Origin: Spirosoma pollinicola
GTDB lineage: Bacteria > Bacteroidota > Bacteroidia > Cytophagales > Spirosomataceae
Assembly: GCF_002831565.1 (NCBI RefSeq)
Contig: NZ_CP025096.1
Location: 2,829,027-2,893,026, forward strand
Direction: 5' to 3'
Length of the DNA stretch: 64,000 nt
Below, piece after piece: positions 17,927 through 26,980 of this stretch. Made by a program: the position numbers and the translations under genes. The notes below the pieces were generated by a model. The model searched no databases and had not been told where the DNA came from. It worked only from the letters and a program-made list of their open reading frames with translations. Numbering within the stretch: position 1 is the stretch's first letter; every line of letters begins with the position of its first letter.

Positions 17927-18640
17927 ATGTCCACTACACCTACCCGCTCATTTACGATCATTTTTGCGCTCATTACACTGCTCGAAATGATTGGCGATAC
18001 CCTGCACATTCGCTGGCTGCACTATGGCAGTAAACCGCTGATTATGGCGTTGCTTTTTCTGTATGTCTGGCAGCACTATCGTTTGGCGGGCTCTCCCCAT
18101 ATAATTCGCTGGCTGATGATTGGTATGGTTTTCGCCTTGCTGGGCGACGTCTTTCTGATGATTCGGGAAGTAGATTTGTTCGCATTGGGTCTGGGCTCGT
18201 TTCTGATAATGCAGCTATGTTACTGTCGTGCCTTCTGGCTGCTTATTTATCGGGCAAAGCAACCGCTTCGTGTTCAGACGCTGTGGAAAACATCCGTCCC
18301 ATTTCTGATTTACGACCTTGCGTTCCTGATTTTACTTTACCCGGTTTTTGTCAATAATCCATCCCTGACACCCTTATGGTGGCCGGTAGTGATCTACGTC
18401 TTTTGCCTGAGTACGATGGGCCTGCTGGCTACTCAGGTTGACAGATTTCAGCTACATGACCTACTGAATCGAGGATCGCTTGTAGTAGGGGCCCTGCTTT
18501 TTATACTGTCCGATTCGGCCATAGCCATTGATAAATTTCTGCACCCTATACCCGGCGCTACCTGGGTGGTTATGACCACCTACGCAGCTGCGCAGTATCT
18601 TATTGTTGTTGGTTTAGTGCAGCAAACCTCACCTGCCTGA
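17927..18640 (+). CDS. Lysoplasmalogenase (YhhN family)
   Basis: A 237-residue polytopic membrane protein with about eight transmembrane helices. The motif GMVFALLGDVFLM and the ILSDSAIAIDKFLHPIPG segment match the YhhN/TMEM86 lysoplasmalogenase family, which hydrolyses the vinyl ether bond of lysoplasmalogens. Two conserved aspartates (in LLGDV and LSDS) lie in the predicted active site. The gene is single; plasmalogen metabolism cannot be judged from the window. Confidence 0.85.
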   Translation: MSTTPTRSFTIIFALITLLEMIGDTLHIRWLHYGSKPLIMALLFLYVWQHYRLAGSPHIIRWLMIGMVFALLGDVFLMIREVDLFALGLGSFLIMQLCYCRAFWLLIYRAKQPLRVQTLWKTSVPFLIYDLAFLILLYPVFVNNPSLTPLWWPVVIYVFCLSTMGLLATQVDRFQLHDLLNRGSLVVGALLFILSDSAIAIDKFLHPIPGATWVVMTTYAAAQYLIVVGLVQQTSPA

Positions 18641-18739
18641 TTCGTTCTAATCTTGGTGAATCAAGCACGTTTCAGTAACTTCCATCCTAATCAGGTACTC
18701 GAAACCATTTTAAAATGGCGTTGATTGTTGACGGAATCT

Positions 18740-19918
18740 ATGAATACAGGTCTATCTCCTGAAATAACTGTACTGTTGATGGGCTGCTTGGTGGACCTAT
18801 CGACTGATAAACAAACGCAGATCAACCAATATATCCAGCAACAACTCATTGACTGGAAGCGCCTTGACACGCTGGCCGATCGTCACCGGCTCAAACCTTT
18901 CCTGTACCGTACCCTCCTGAAAATTCCCAACGCTCCTACTGCCTTCGTCGAGTCGCTCAAACAGGACTGCCGGATAACCGCTACCGATAACCTCCTGAAA
19001 CTGCAACACTATAAGGAAGTCAGTGCTCTGCTAACCGAACACGCAATTGAGCATATACCATTAAAGGGTGTTTATCTGGCAGAACACGCCTACCCGGACA
19101 GCAGCCTTCGAATTAGTGGCGATATTGACCTGTTGGTTGGCAAAGACGATGTTTTCAGAACGATACGTCTTTTACAGAATCATGCCTATCATTTATCAAA
19201 GAAGCAGGATCTGCACTGGCAACAGGGTGAACAAACGATTCTTTCCGATTTGTATGAAGTTAGTTTGTTCAAACCCTTTTTCAACGACAGCCATTTCGAC
19301 ATTGACCTGCACTGGAAAATCATGGGTTTCAACCAGCACTATGCCCTGTTTGACCTGCCCTATGTTCGTTCGCAGCCCGAGTTTTCGACCGAGTTGATGA
19401 TCGTATTGCTGGTAACGCATCACGGCGTTAATAATGTCTGGCAGCAAATTTACTACATAAATGATTTGTACTTTTCCCTGAAGGGCAAAGACATCAACTG
19501 GAACTGGCTGTTGCAGGAACTTGGCCGATACGGTTTTGAGGATGTCTTTCTGGCGGGGCTATATTGGTGCGTGCAAATCTGGAATCTTTCGTTACCTGCC
19601 ACTGTGCAGACATTAATAGGCTCATCAAAAATTCATTCGATTGCCGAAGACTACGCCCAAAGTTGGGAAAGCGATAAAGCGAACGAGTTCAGCGATTTGA
19701 TCCTGTTACAGCTCACCCGTCTGGCGAAAGCTCAAACAAAACCGGGCAGGCGACTTAAAACGTATGGTACTTTTCTGAGTAGCCGTGTATTTCGCTACAG
19801 TCTGTTCAGGGTAGGTCCGCGCCTGATTTATCTACCTAAAGAAGTTGGTTTCCTAACCATATTTATACGAGCAACGCAGTCTTTATTTCGTTTTTTACCT
19901 GCGCGTTCTACCAATTGA
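18740..19918 (+). CDS. Nucleotidyltransferase family protein (PF14907-like)
   Basis: The ATG of MNTGLSPE is used; a TTG five codons earlier is possible. The 392-residue protein has PLKGVYLAE followed by the nucleotidyltransferase signature SLRISGDIDLLVG, with Asp128 and Asp130 as metal ligands, and a second helical domain. This is the uncharacterised nucleotidyltransferase family PF14907, which is frequently found in lasso-peptide and other RiPP gene clusters. Here it lies about 6 kb upstream of lasso-type genes on the same strand, separated by two secreted-protein genes, so a role with them is plausible but unproven. A terminator follows immediately. Confidence 0.8.
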   Translation: MNTGLSPEITVLLMGCLVDLSTDKQTQINQYIQQQLIDWKRLDTLADRHRLKPFLYRTLLKIPNAPTAFVESLKQDCRITATDNLLKLQHYKEVSALLTEHAIEHIPLKGVYLAEHAYPDSSLRISGDIDLLVGKDDVFRTIRLLQNHAYHLSKKQDLHWQQGEQTILSDLYEVSLFKPFFNDSHFDIDLHWKIMGFNQHYALFDLPYVRSQPEFSTELMIVLLVTHHGVNNVWQQIYYINDLYFSLKGKDINWNWLLQELGRYGFEDVFLAGLYWCVQIWNLSLPATVQTLIGSSKIHSIAEDYAQSWESDKANEFSDLILLQLTRLAKAQTKPGRRLKTYGTFLSSRVFRYSLFRVGPRLIYLPKEVGFLTIFIRATQSLFRFLPARSTN

Positions 19919-19966
19919 CGACCAGACGATAGTATCCTTCACTGCAACGTTGAAACTTTATCCGGC

Positions 19967-20006
19967 AACGCGGCTAACTACGAGACAGTTAGCCGCGTTT
20001 TTTTAT
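19967..20006 (+). terminator. Intrinsic terminator after the nucleotidyltransferase gene
   Basis: A perfect 13-bp GC-rich stem (19967-19979 with 19987-19999), 7-nt loop, followed by a run of T residues. This separates the nucleotidyltransferase gene from the large secreted-protein gene. Confidence 0.9.
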
Positions 20007-20335
20007 GGTTTACAAAATCAAGTGGTTTGGCGGTACCGTCGTTCAAAACTGAGTTACCCTTTTTAAATTTTATTATTTAGTCTATCGATAACAATTGTCA
20101 TTAGTTAGTAAGTAATTATAAAACAGTAAGTTATAAAATTCATTTTTATAATATAACAAGTTAACATATACCGGTAAATATATATTATTTTATATGAAAA
20201 TTTCTTTCTCATACATTTATACGAATCAAAAGATCAACATATTAAACACAAATTAACTTTCTTTTAATGATTATAGACATAAAGGATATAACGAATCCTC
20301 TATGATTTTCTTTTCAATCACTTACTTCAACAGTT
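20007..20335. other. AT-rich leader region of the 1486-residue protein gene
   Basis: About 330 bp, very rich in A and T (20060-20330), without a gene. It must hold the promoter of the large secreted protein; no good TTG-N19-TAnnTTTG match could be fixed. The drop in GC may also mark the edge of acquired DNA. Confidence 0.5.
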
Positions 20336-23300
20336 ATGACTCAAATTTCTACTTCCTTTCGCAGGAGAGCTTTGTCGTATGCTCTGATCTGGATTACTCT
20401 TCACCTTCTTTCATCGTTTGCCAGCACCGTTTCGGCACAGGTGAGCAGCGCAGCATGTAACTCCTTTACGGCCGTTACAAATCCCGGATTTAGCAGCCTC
20501 TCTGTTACATCAAGTCAGGTTCCGGTGTTTGGTGGCGATGAATTTTCGTCGAAAGGGAACCTAATTGATGATGATGCCGGGTTTACAACAGCGGCCACGT
20601 TTTCGTTTGCTATTGGTGGATCAGCCTGGCTATCCGTTCAAGACCTGAATGCTACAGGGGCAAATGTTTATCCGGCGGGTAGTTTTGCTGGCTTCATTGT
20701 TAATGACAACTCATTATTAAACACAGTCGGCACCGTAACGATCTCTACGTATCTGGGCACTAGCACTACCCCAGTTGATACAAAGACAAGCAGTTCGTTA
20801 CTATCCAATGGTTTATTGAGTGGCAAATCGAGAATTGGCTTCTACAGTGCCGGTGCTTTTGATCGGATTCGTATCGATTTTTCGGGACTGGTTGCCGGGA
20901 GTTTAAGCGTATATGCACCCATTGTTGAGAAGTTTTGCAATACCTCGCCCACTCTTAGCTGCAATACCCCGACGTCCTTAACAGCGCCCGGCCATTCTGT
21001 ATTCATCAATCCAGATCGAACAGGTATTAGTGGTGTTGCCTGTGTTGCCTGTGGCATCGTTAATTCAGATAATGCGATTGACAACAATAGCGCCAACTCA
21101 GCCAGCATTGTGCTGACGGGCGGCCTGGCCGTCACCGGATCAATAGCCGTAAAAAACAGGTTCGTGACTTACCCGGCCAATACATTTGCGGGTTTCGATA
21201 TAGTCAGACCCACATTGGCGAATATAGGCGTATTTGATGGGCTCACGGTGTCTACATACATAACAGGAAATCCCAATCCTGTCCAAACGTTTAGCGGCAC
21301 TGACCTTATCTCGGCAAATGGCACAATTCTGTCTGGCTCTGGCAGACGAACCGTCGGGTTTTTAGCCTCGCAGCCGTTCGACGAAGTAAGATTGACTGTT
21401 AGTCAGCTAGCCGGTGTGACCTTAGGAACAACCTCAGTCTACGGGGTTATTGCCACTTCGTTTTGCAGTGCACCCAGCCTCGACTGTGCCGATAATACAC
21501 TACCCAAAAATACCCTCATTCCGCTAACAAACCCTACACACCCTGTTTATGTGGATGGCAAGAATACGAGTATTTTGGGCGCAGCGTGCGTTGGTTGCTC
21601 AATCAATAATTCGGAGAACATTGTTGATAACAATTCAGCCAACTTCGCCACAGTTGTATTGACTGCGGGTGTGTCGACCAGCGCAACAGTTGCCGTGGCC
21701 AATGCTCTCCAGACATATCCCATCAATAGTTTTGCCGGATTCGATATTCAGATAAATACGCTGGTATCGGCAGCGGTGTTAAGCAGGGCCACCATTTCGC
21801 TGTATAATAATGGCGCACTGGTTCAGACCGGAACAGGAAACGCCTTTATTGTGGGCGCGACAACCGATCTGCTGACGGGCCGTAGTCGTCAGATTGTCGG
21901 GATTGTCGCAAAAGCCGCGTATGACGAAGTTAAGCTTACCATACCCAGCTTTGTAGGGCTTGATCTGGGAACGATCAATATTTACAGTGCTATCTTCGAA
22001 AAAACCTGCACAGCAACAATTGTTTGTAATACGGCCTATAATCTAAGCAGTCCGTCATTCCCAGTTGTCATTGATGGCGATCGTACCGGCGTTACGGGAG
22101 CGGTAAATGTAGCCACAACCATTCAGGACCCCTGGAATGTGGTATCGGCCAGCACAACAGACTTTGCCAGAATCACCAATCTGGCCGCAGTCGCTACAAA
22201 TGCCTCCATTGCCGTAGTCGACCCGATCAGCACCTATCCTACAGGTACCTTTGCGGGTTTTGCCCTCAGGAAAGTAAGCGGCCTGGTTACGGCCGATTTA
22301 TTCTCAAAACTGACAGTAACTACGTATCTGGACGGTGAAGCGCAGGAATCAAGAACAGCAGGTAGTTTGCTTGATCTGTCAATTGTCCTGTTTGGTACAA
22401 CGACTGATTTCTTGAATGCAGGGTTCGTCACGACAAAGCCCTTCGACGAAATTCAATTAACGGTTGCTCCTCTGGTAGGCCTGGGGGTACTGAGCGGCAA
22501 CCTCGATGTATATGGTGCCTTTGTTGACACCCGTACGTCAACAGGTGGCGGTTTGGTTTGTGCACTGAACACGAACCCTGACGTTAATGTGACGAACAAA
22601 AATGTTCCCGTTAGCGGAAATGTCAAAACCAACGACCTGGTGCCTGTCGGAACAACCTATGGCCCAGCACCGACATCGACTACCCAGCCAGCAGGTTCCT
22701 CGCCATCGTTAACGGTCAATGCCGATGGCACATACACGTTTGTCAGTTCAACGCCCGGCCAGTATGTCTATGCGATTCCTGTTTGCGGGTCGGGTCTCTC
22801 AGGAACGAGCTGCGCTACCCAAACGCTGACAATTACGGTACTCGACCCAACGGTCAATACCAACAAACCGGTTGCCAATCCTGATGTTGCGACAACAACG
22901 GGCAGTCCAACCAATGCTACGGCGATTACGATCAATGTGAGAGTCAACGATGGACCGGGCAATCCGGGGGGTACATTGGGTACGCCCACCATTGCTACCG
23001 GACCCGCTCACGGCACGGCCAGCATTGTGAATGGCAACCTGGTTTATACCCCTACGGCGGGTTACTACGGCGCCGATCTGGTCACCTATCAGGTGTGCGA
23101 AACGCCCGGTACTAACCTGTGTGCTACGGCTACGGTCACCATTACAGTAAATGCACCGGATAGCCCCAATACCACCGTGGCCGCAGACGATTACGTAAGT
23201 ACCTACCAAAGTTTGACCGTTACGGGGAATGTAAAAACCAATGACAGCGATCCCGAGGGTAATACACAAACGGTTACGGCTCAAACCACAACGGTTCCTG

Positions 23301-24796
23301 GAAAAGGTACGCTGGCATTGACAAGCGATGGCAAGTTCATCTTTACACCAGTGGCCGGTGCTACAGGACCTGTTGACTTCACCTATACCACCTGCGATAA
23401 TGGCAGCCCTTCAGTTTGTGCCAACGGTACACTGCATGTGCTTGTCAACCCATTCAACCCCAACCCGGACTTTGCCGTCACGAACAAAACGGTTCCGGTA
23501 ACGGGTAGTGTTAAAACGAATGATGTGATACCTGTGGGAGCAACCTATGGCCCGGCACCTTCACCAGCCAGTCAGCCCGCCAGTTCCTCACCAACGCTGA
23601 CCGTTAATACCGATGGCACATATACCTTCAGCAGCACAACCCCGGGGGTATACGTATATAATGTGCCTGTATGTGCACCAGCGCCACCCACCTATTGCAC
23701 AACACAGACGCTGACGATTACGGTACTCGACCCGGCGGTGACCAACAACCCACCCGTAGCGAACCCTGATTTCGTTACCACCACCGGTAATCCAACCAGT
23801 GCCACGGCGATTACGATCAATGTGAGAGCCAACGATGGGCCGGGCAATCCGGGGGGTACATTGGGTACGCCCACCATTGCTACCGGACCCGCTCACGGCA
23901 CAGCCAGCATTGTGAACGGTAACCTGGTTTATACCCCTACGGCGGGTTACTACGGCACCGACCTGGTCACCTATCAGGTATGCGAAACGCCCGGCACTAA
24001 CTTGTGTGCTACGGCTACGGTCACCATTACGGTTAAGGCACCTGGCCTACCGGCTACCGTGAGTATTAACGATGATTATGTGTCAACTTCGGGTGGTACA
24101 CCTGCTACGGGGAACGTGCTTACAAACGATCTGGGCAATACCCTCACCGTATCCAATGCAGGAACAACAACTACCTCGTCGGGCACGCTGGTTATAACGG
24201 CAACGGGCAGCTTCACCTTTACACCGGCACCGGGTGTAACAGGCCCCGCTACGTTCACCTATACTGCCTGCGACAACAGTACGCCTTCGGTTTGCGGCAG
24301 TGCTACGCTGCATGTGCTGGTTGGGCTGTCCAGACCAGATTTGACGCCAATTATCAGATTACCGCTTACAAACTTCACCGCATCGGGACCAAATTCATCC
24401 CGCCAGTTTACAGTGGAGTTAACAGAAGTGAATGGCCAGTCTACATCAAGTGGAAATATCGTCTTCACTATCGGAGTTCCTCTTGGCTATACCCTCACCT
24501 TCGATAATACGCTCACAAGTATCAATGTATCAGGCGGATTTAATAATCCTGTCGTCGTCGATAATACAAAATGGACTCCTACAGCGTCAAATAGCCGACA
24601 AATAACGCTGATTATTGCCGCTGGACAATTTATTTCCGCAAATGGGGTTGCAACAATTGGTTTTACTGCTACTCGGGCAGGAGCAAACACGGGTAATCTC
24701 TCTAATATAACGACAAACATTAGTGTTGACAATACAGGAACGTATGATACGAATCCGTTAAATAATGTTTACGCTTTAAGTGTCAATTCACTTTAA
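20336..24796 (+). CDS. Very large secreted protein with tandem Ig/cadherin-like repeats
   Basis: A 1486-residue exported protein. After a long signal peptide (about 1-35) there are four homologous units of roughly 175-190 residues, recognisable by PGHSVFINPDRTG, VDNNSANFATVV and YPxxxFAGFD patterns. Residues about 745-1330 hold six Ig/cadherin-like (Big_9-type) modules arranged as a trio repeated twice, with motifs such as VKTNDLVPVGTTYGP, VNDGPGNPGG and YTPTAGYYGxDLVTYQVC. The C-terminal 155 residues look like a DUF11/CARDB-type domain (GYTLTFDNTLTSINVSGGF) and end without a recognisable T9SS sorting domain. Cys pairs suggest disulfides outside the cell. Adhesin or surface-layer function is inferred. 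The next gene, which has a sorting domain, may be its partner. Confidence 0.8.
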   Translation: MTQISTSFRRRALSYALIWITLHLLSSFASTVSAQVSSAACNSFTAVTNPGFSSLSVTSSQVPVFGGDEFSSKGNLIDDDAGFTTAATFSFAIGGSAWLSVQDLNATGANVYPAGSFAGFIVNDNSLLNTVGTVTISTYLGTSTTPVDTKTSSSLLSNGLLSGKSRIGFYSAGAFDRIRIDFSGLVAGSLSVYAPIVEKFCNTSPTLSCNTPTSLTAPGHSVFINPDRTGISGVACVACGIVNSDNAIDNNSANSASIVLTGGLAVTGSIAVKNRFVTYPANTFAGFDIVRPTLANIGVFDGLTVSTYITGNPNPVQTFSGTDLISANGTILSGSGRRTVGFLASQPFDEVRLTVSQLAGVTLGTTSVYGVIATSFCSAPSLDCADNTLPKNTLIPLTNPTHPVYVDGKNTSILGAACVGCSINNSENIVDNNSANFATVVLTAGVSTSATVAVANALQTYPINSFAGFDIQINTLVSAAVLSRATISLYNNGALVQTGTGNAFIVGATTDLLTGRSRQIVGIVAKAAYDEVKLTIPSFVGLDLGTINIYSAIFEKTCTATIVCNTAYNLSSPSFPVVIDGDRTGVTGAVNVATTIQDPWNVVSASTTDFARITNLAAVATNASIAVVDPISTYPTGTFAGFALRKVSGLVTADLFSKLTVTTYLDGEAQESRTAGSLLDLSIVLFGTTTDFLNAGFVTTKPFDEIQLTVAPLVGLGVLSGNLDVYGAFVDTRTSTGGGLVCALNTNPDVNVTNKNVPVSGNVKTNDLVPVGTTYGPAPTSTTQPAGSSPSLTVNADGTYTFVSSTPGQYVYAIPVCGSGLSGTSCATQTLTITVLDPTVNTNKPVANPDVATTTGSPTNATAITINVRVNDGPGNPGGTLGTPTIATGPAHGTASIVNGNLVYTPTAGYYGADLVTYQVCETPGTNLCATATVTITVNAPDSPNTTVAADDYVSTYQSLTVTGNVKTNDSDPEGNTQTVTAQTTTVPGKGTLALTSDGKFIFTPVAGATGPVDFTYTTCDNGSPSVCANGTLHVLVNPFNPNPDFAVTNKTVPVTGSVKTNDVIPVGATYGPAPSPASQPASSSPTLTVNTDGTYTFSSTTPGVYVYNVPVCAPAPPTYCTTQTLTITVLDPAVTNNPPVANPDFVTTTGNPTSATAITINVRANDGPGNPGGTLGTPTIATGPAHGTASIVNGNLVYTPTAGYYGTDLVTYQVCETPGTNLCATATVTITVKAPGLPATVSINDDYVSTSGGTPATGNVLTNDLGNTLTVSNAGTTTTSSGTLVITATGSFTFTPAPGVTGPATFTYTACDNSTPSVCGSATLHVLVGLSRPDLTPIIRLPLTNFTASGPNSSRQFTVELTEVNGQSTSSGNIVFTIGVPLGYTLTFDNTLTSINVSGGFNNPVVVDNTKWTPTASNSRQITLIIAAGQFISANGVATIGFTATRAGANTGNLSNITTNISVDNTGTYDTNPLNNVYALSVNSL
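22570..24327. repeat. Two tandem copies of an 885-bp coding repeat
   Basis: The unit consists of three Ig-like modules and recurs with an offset of 885 bp. The middle module is nearly identical in DNA over more than 200 bp (compare 22921-23150 with 23806-24035), while the flanking modules have diverged more. This points to recent gene conversion or unequal recombination within the gene. Confidence 0.85.
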
Positions 24797-24798
24797 AC

Positions 24799-24851
24799 AA
24801 TATGTTGGTGCTAATACTATTTTATTAGTATTTTAGCACCAACATATTTTC
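24799..24851 (+). terminator. Terminator after the repetitive secreted protein gene
   Basis: A long AT-rich stem (arms about 24799-24819 and 24825-24847, one small bulge) followed by a short T-run. It separates the 1486-residue protein gene from the T9SS-tagged gene. Confidence 0.75.
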
Positions 24852-24885
24852 AATTATTGTTTTTGTTTAACAAAAAATCAAAGTT

Positions 24886-25938
24886 ATGAACAGAAAACTT
24901 TTACTAGTATCCCTAATAAGTATAGGCGGCTGGTACACCTGCTATGCACAAGACCCTTCGGTTGGTGGTTTTGTCGTCAATCCATCCTCTATAGCAACAG
25001 GAGCGAATGGAACTGTTAGTGCTGATTTTGGAAACGGTAGCTCTGCAGATATTCCTCAGGCAAATAATGGTACGTATATAATCAACTTACCTCCTAATAT
25101 TGGCGTTGTTTCCACGTCTGTTCAACCTAACGCCCCCACCAGTACAACGGCTAATCTTGTAACGACCGTTAGTCCTTACGACCCTGTTAATGGCCAAATC
25201 ATCAGGGTAATAAGTAGTGCTGGGCCAGTTCCAGGAAATGCTAATTACACGATAACTATAAATGTTCTAGGAGTGCAGCCCACTGGAGGAACACCAGCAC
25301 CCATTAATATCAACGCCAGTTCAACCCCGGCACTAGGCAGCAATGTAACGGGCAACGATATTGCCACATCGAGCATCACAGTTACAGGTCCGCTACCCGT
25401 TGCGCTTGTTTCTTTTACTGCCAGAGCACAGCAGAATCATACGGTAGATCTGGCCTGGACAACATCGCTGGAAACTAATAACAAAAGTTTTCTGGTTGAA
25501 CGAAGCAAGGATTTAAGTGGCTTCGAGGTGGTTGGCGAAGTGAGTGAAGTGGCGCCTATGAGCAATGCATTGAAGAACTATCATTTGGTGGATCAGACAC
25601 CGTATTCCGGCACAAGTTACTATCGCCTGACGCAAACGGATTTGAGCGGCAAAGCAACGATTTATCCCGTTGTATCGGTAGTTCTGCGTGACGAATCCTA
25701 TGGGGTCTACCCTAATCCAGTCGTACGCGATGGCCGCTTTTCGCTTCGCCTGGATGAGCCTGAAACCGCTACCCTGGGATTTTTTGGCGCTGATGGACGC
25801 GCCTTGCCACTCCAGAAAACCGGTGTTCAGTCGGGTAACCTGCTACTCAAAACAACGGCTAACCTTTCGGCTGGTGTTTACGTACTCACCGTGCAGGAAC
25901 GGGGACAGACCCGCCAGCACCGCATCGTTGTCGAGTAA
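24886..25938 (+). CDS. Secreted protein with type A T9SS C-terminal sorting domain
   Basis: A 350-residue protein with a signal peptide (about 1-22, ending CYAQ). Residues 23-165 are low-complexity, rich in Ser, Thr, Asn and Gly. A fibronectin-like segment follows (VALVSFTARAQQNHTVDLAW ... SKDLSGFEVVGEV ... YYRLTQTDLSG). The last 75 residues form a type A T9SS sorting domain with GVYPNPVVRDG, LGFFGADGRAL and SAGVYVLTVQERG. It should therefore be moved across the outer membrane by the Por machinery and attached to or released from the surface. The precursor peptide A1 begins 48 bp downstream on the same strand, so the two may share a transcript. Confidence 0.88.
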   Translation: MNRKLLLVSLISIGGWYTCYAQDPSVGGFVVNPSSIATGANGTVSADFGNGSSADIPQANNGTYIINLPPNIGVVSTSVQPNAPTSTTANLVTTVSPYDPVNGQIIRVISSAGPVPGNANYTITINVLGVQPTGGTPAPININASSTPALGSNVTGNDIATSSITVTGPLPVALVSFTARAQQNHTVDLAWTTSLETNNKSFLVERSKDLSGFEVVGEVSEVAPMSNALKNYHLVDQTPYSGTSYYRLTQTDLSGKATIYPVVSVVLRDESYGVYPNPVVRDGRFSLRLDEPETATLGFFGADGRALPLQKTGVQSGNLLLKTTANLSAGVYVLTVQERGQTRQHRIVVE

Positions 25939-25986
25939 CTCGCCCCCTTTACGGATTCATCTCATTCCAAAAACTTATCGTCAGTC

Positions 25987-26127
25987 ATGACCACAACAAA
26001 CATACATCCATTGGTTCGCTTACCTAAAAAAGCCTATAAAACGCCCCGGCTCAAGGCCCTGGGCAGCGTCAAAAAACTTACGCTTAAAAGTGGCTCGGCT
26101 GTCGATGGCTTTGGCACATTTGCATAA
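25987..26127 (+). CDS. Lasso-peptide-like precursor A1
   Basis: A 46-residue peptide. The leader carries the lasso-RiPP recognition pattern YxxPxLxxxG: Y17, P20, L22 and G26 in AYKTPRLKALGSVKKLTL, followed by Thr32, which would be the conserved penultimate leader residue. With Thr at -2 the core would be the last 13 residues, KSGSAVDGFGTFA, with an acceptor Asp7 for a macrolactam from Lys1. If cleavage is one residue earlier, the ring would be eight residues. It precedes genes for PqqD-like B1 and transglutaminase-like B2 on the same strand, and has a close paralogue at 29092-29235. Assignment rests on motif and context; no maturation can be shown. Confidence 0.82.
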   Translation: MTTTNIHPLVRLPKKAYKTPRLKALGSVKKLTLKSGSAVDGFGTFA

Positions 26128-26157
26128 ACCTAAATTCGTTTGGTTATAGTAGCTTGT

Positions 26158-26198
26158 GAGCTTGATTCGCACTTATCTTGGCGGATCAAGCTCTTTTT
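26158..26198 (+). terminator. Attenuating hairpin between precursor A1 and the B1 gene
   Basis: A perfect 9-bp stem (26158-26166 with 26185-26193) is followed by TTTTT. A partial terminator here would give more precursor than enzyme mRNA, as commonly seen in RiPP operons. Confidence 0.75.
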
Positions 26199-26230
26199 GT
26201 TAACTTCAGTCTGATTTAGTCGGTCTACTT

Positions 26231-26518
26231 ATGTCTATTACACTCAATACGCGCATCCAGATGGTATCCAATCAATCCTCCTCCGTTCTCGGCGACGAAA
26301 CCATTCTGCTCAATTATGAACTGGGAAATTATTATGAATTGAATGAGGTAGGCGGGTTTATCTGGTCACTGCTTCAGGAGAGAAAAAGTATGCTGGCTCA
26401 TGAAATTCTGGACTGTTTGCTCGATGAATTTGATGTAGAGCCATCAGTCGGCAAGGACGAGTTGATGCTATTCCTTGATAATCTATCGCGTGAAAAGCTT
26501 ATCGAAACCAGTGTCTAG
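26231..26518 (+). CDS. PqqD-family lasso biosynthesis protein B1 (leader-recognition element)
   Basis: A 95-residue protein of the PqqD fold. Visible elements are the LLNYELGNYYELNEVGGFIW beta-hairpin and helix, and the terminal ELMLFLDNLSREKLIE helix. In lasso pathways the stand-alone B1 protein binds the YxxP leader and delivers it to the B2 peptidase. It is not linked with pqq genes here; the position between A1 and B2 supports the lasso role. Its end overlaps the start of the B2 gene by 8 bp, implying coupled translation. Confidence 0.87.
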   Translation: MSITLNTRIQMVSNQSSSVLGDETILLNYELGNYYELNEVGGFIWSLLQERKSMLAHEILDCLLDEFDVEPSVGKDELMLFLDNLSREKLIETSV

Positions 26519-26930
26519 CCTATCGAAGTTCCTGTCTTTGAGTGGGTCCAGGCAGTGGCTGCTGGTCAGGAGCTTTGTGGTGCTGAGTACATACAAATGC
26601 CTGCTGCTAGTATTCCCCTTCAGGAAGTTTCTGCCAGCAGAACAAACACTTGTCGCTTCCCGAAAACCGCTTTCCGAACAATCGCTTTCCCAGACCATCT
26701 GGGCGATTCAGGTACTAAGCAACCGGCTGCCATTAGGCTTTACGTGCCTGGTACAAGCCCTGAGCGCCAAATGGCTGCTGAACAATCACCCGGATGTACG
26801 CGTGTGTATTGGCGTTCATAAAAGTGTAGATCAGGGATTTTCTGCACACGCCTGGGTTGTTTACAAAGACCAAATCATTCTGGGGGAACAGCCTGGCCAA
26901 CAGTTTCAACCCATATTAGACTGGCATTGA
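26511..26930 (+). CDS. Lasso biosynthesis B2 protein (transglutaminase-like leader peptidase)
   Basis: The GTG at the 8-bp overlap with the B1 gene is preferred as the start (139 residues); a TTG 36 bp upstream is possible. The sequence fits the B2 transglutaminase-like family: a hydrophobic N-terminal half with RSFVVLSTYKCLLLVFPFRK, then the catalytic Cys79 in LPLGFTCLVQALSAKWLL, His113 in FSAHAWVVYKD and Asp120 as third residue. B2 cleaves the leader from the precursor. No isopeptidase or exporter gene follows. Its length is normal for a split B2 protein. Confidence 0.86.
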   Translation: MSSLSKFLSLSGSRQWLLVRSFVVLSTYKCLLLVFPFRKFLPAEQTLVASRKPLSEQSLSQTIWAIQVLSNRLPLGFTCLVQALSAKWLLNNHPDVRVCIGVHKSVDQGFSAHAWVVYKDQIILGEQPGQQFQPILDWH

Positions 26931-26980
26931 GTAGGTTTCAGTGCATGACGACTGACATTTATCCGATGATCCAAGCGACC

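Noticed and set aside
19919..20335. Possible small RNA in the AT-rich gap
   Set aside because: Apart from the terminator there is no conserved structure or promoter pair that would support an RNA gene.
22799..23284. 161-residue minus-strand open frame in the repetitive secreted protein gene
   Set aside because: It arises from the repeat structure, and its partner frame at 23588-23896 has the same repeated segment; no independent support.
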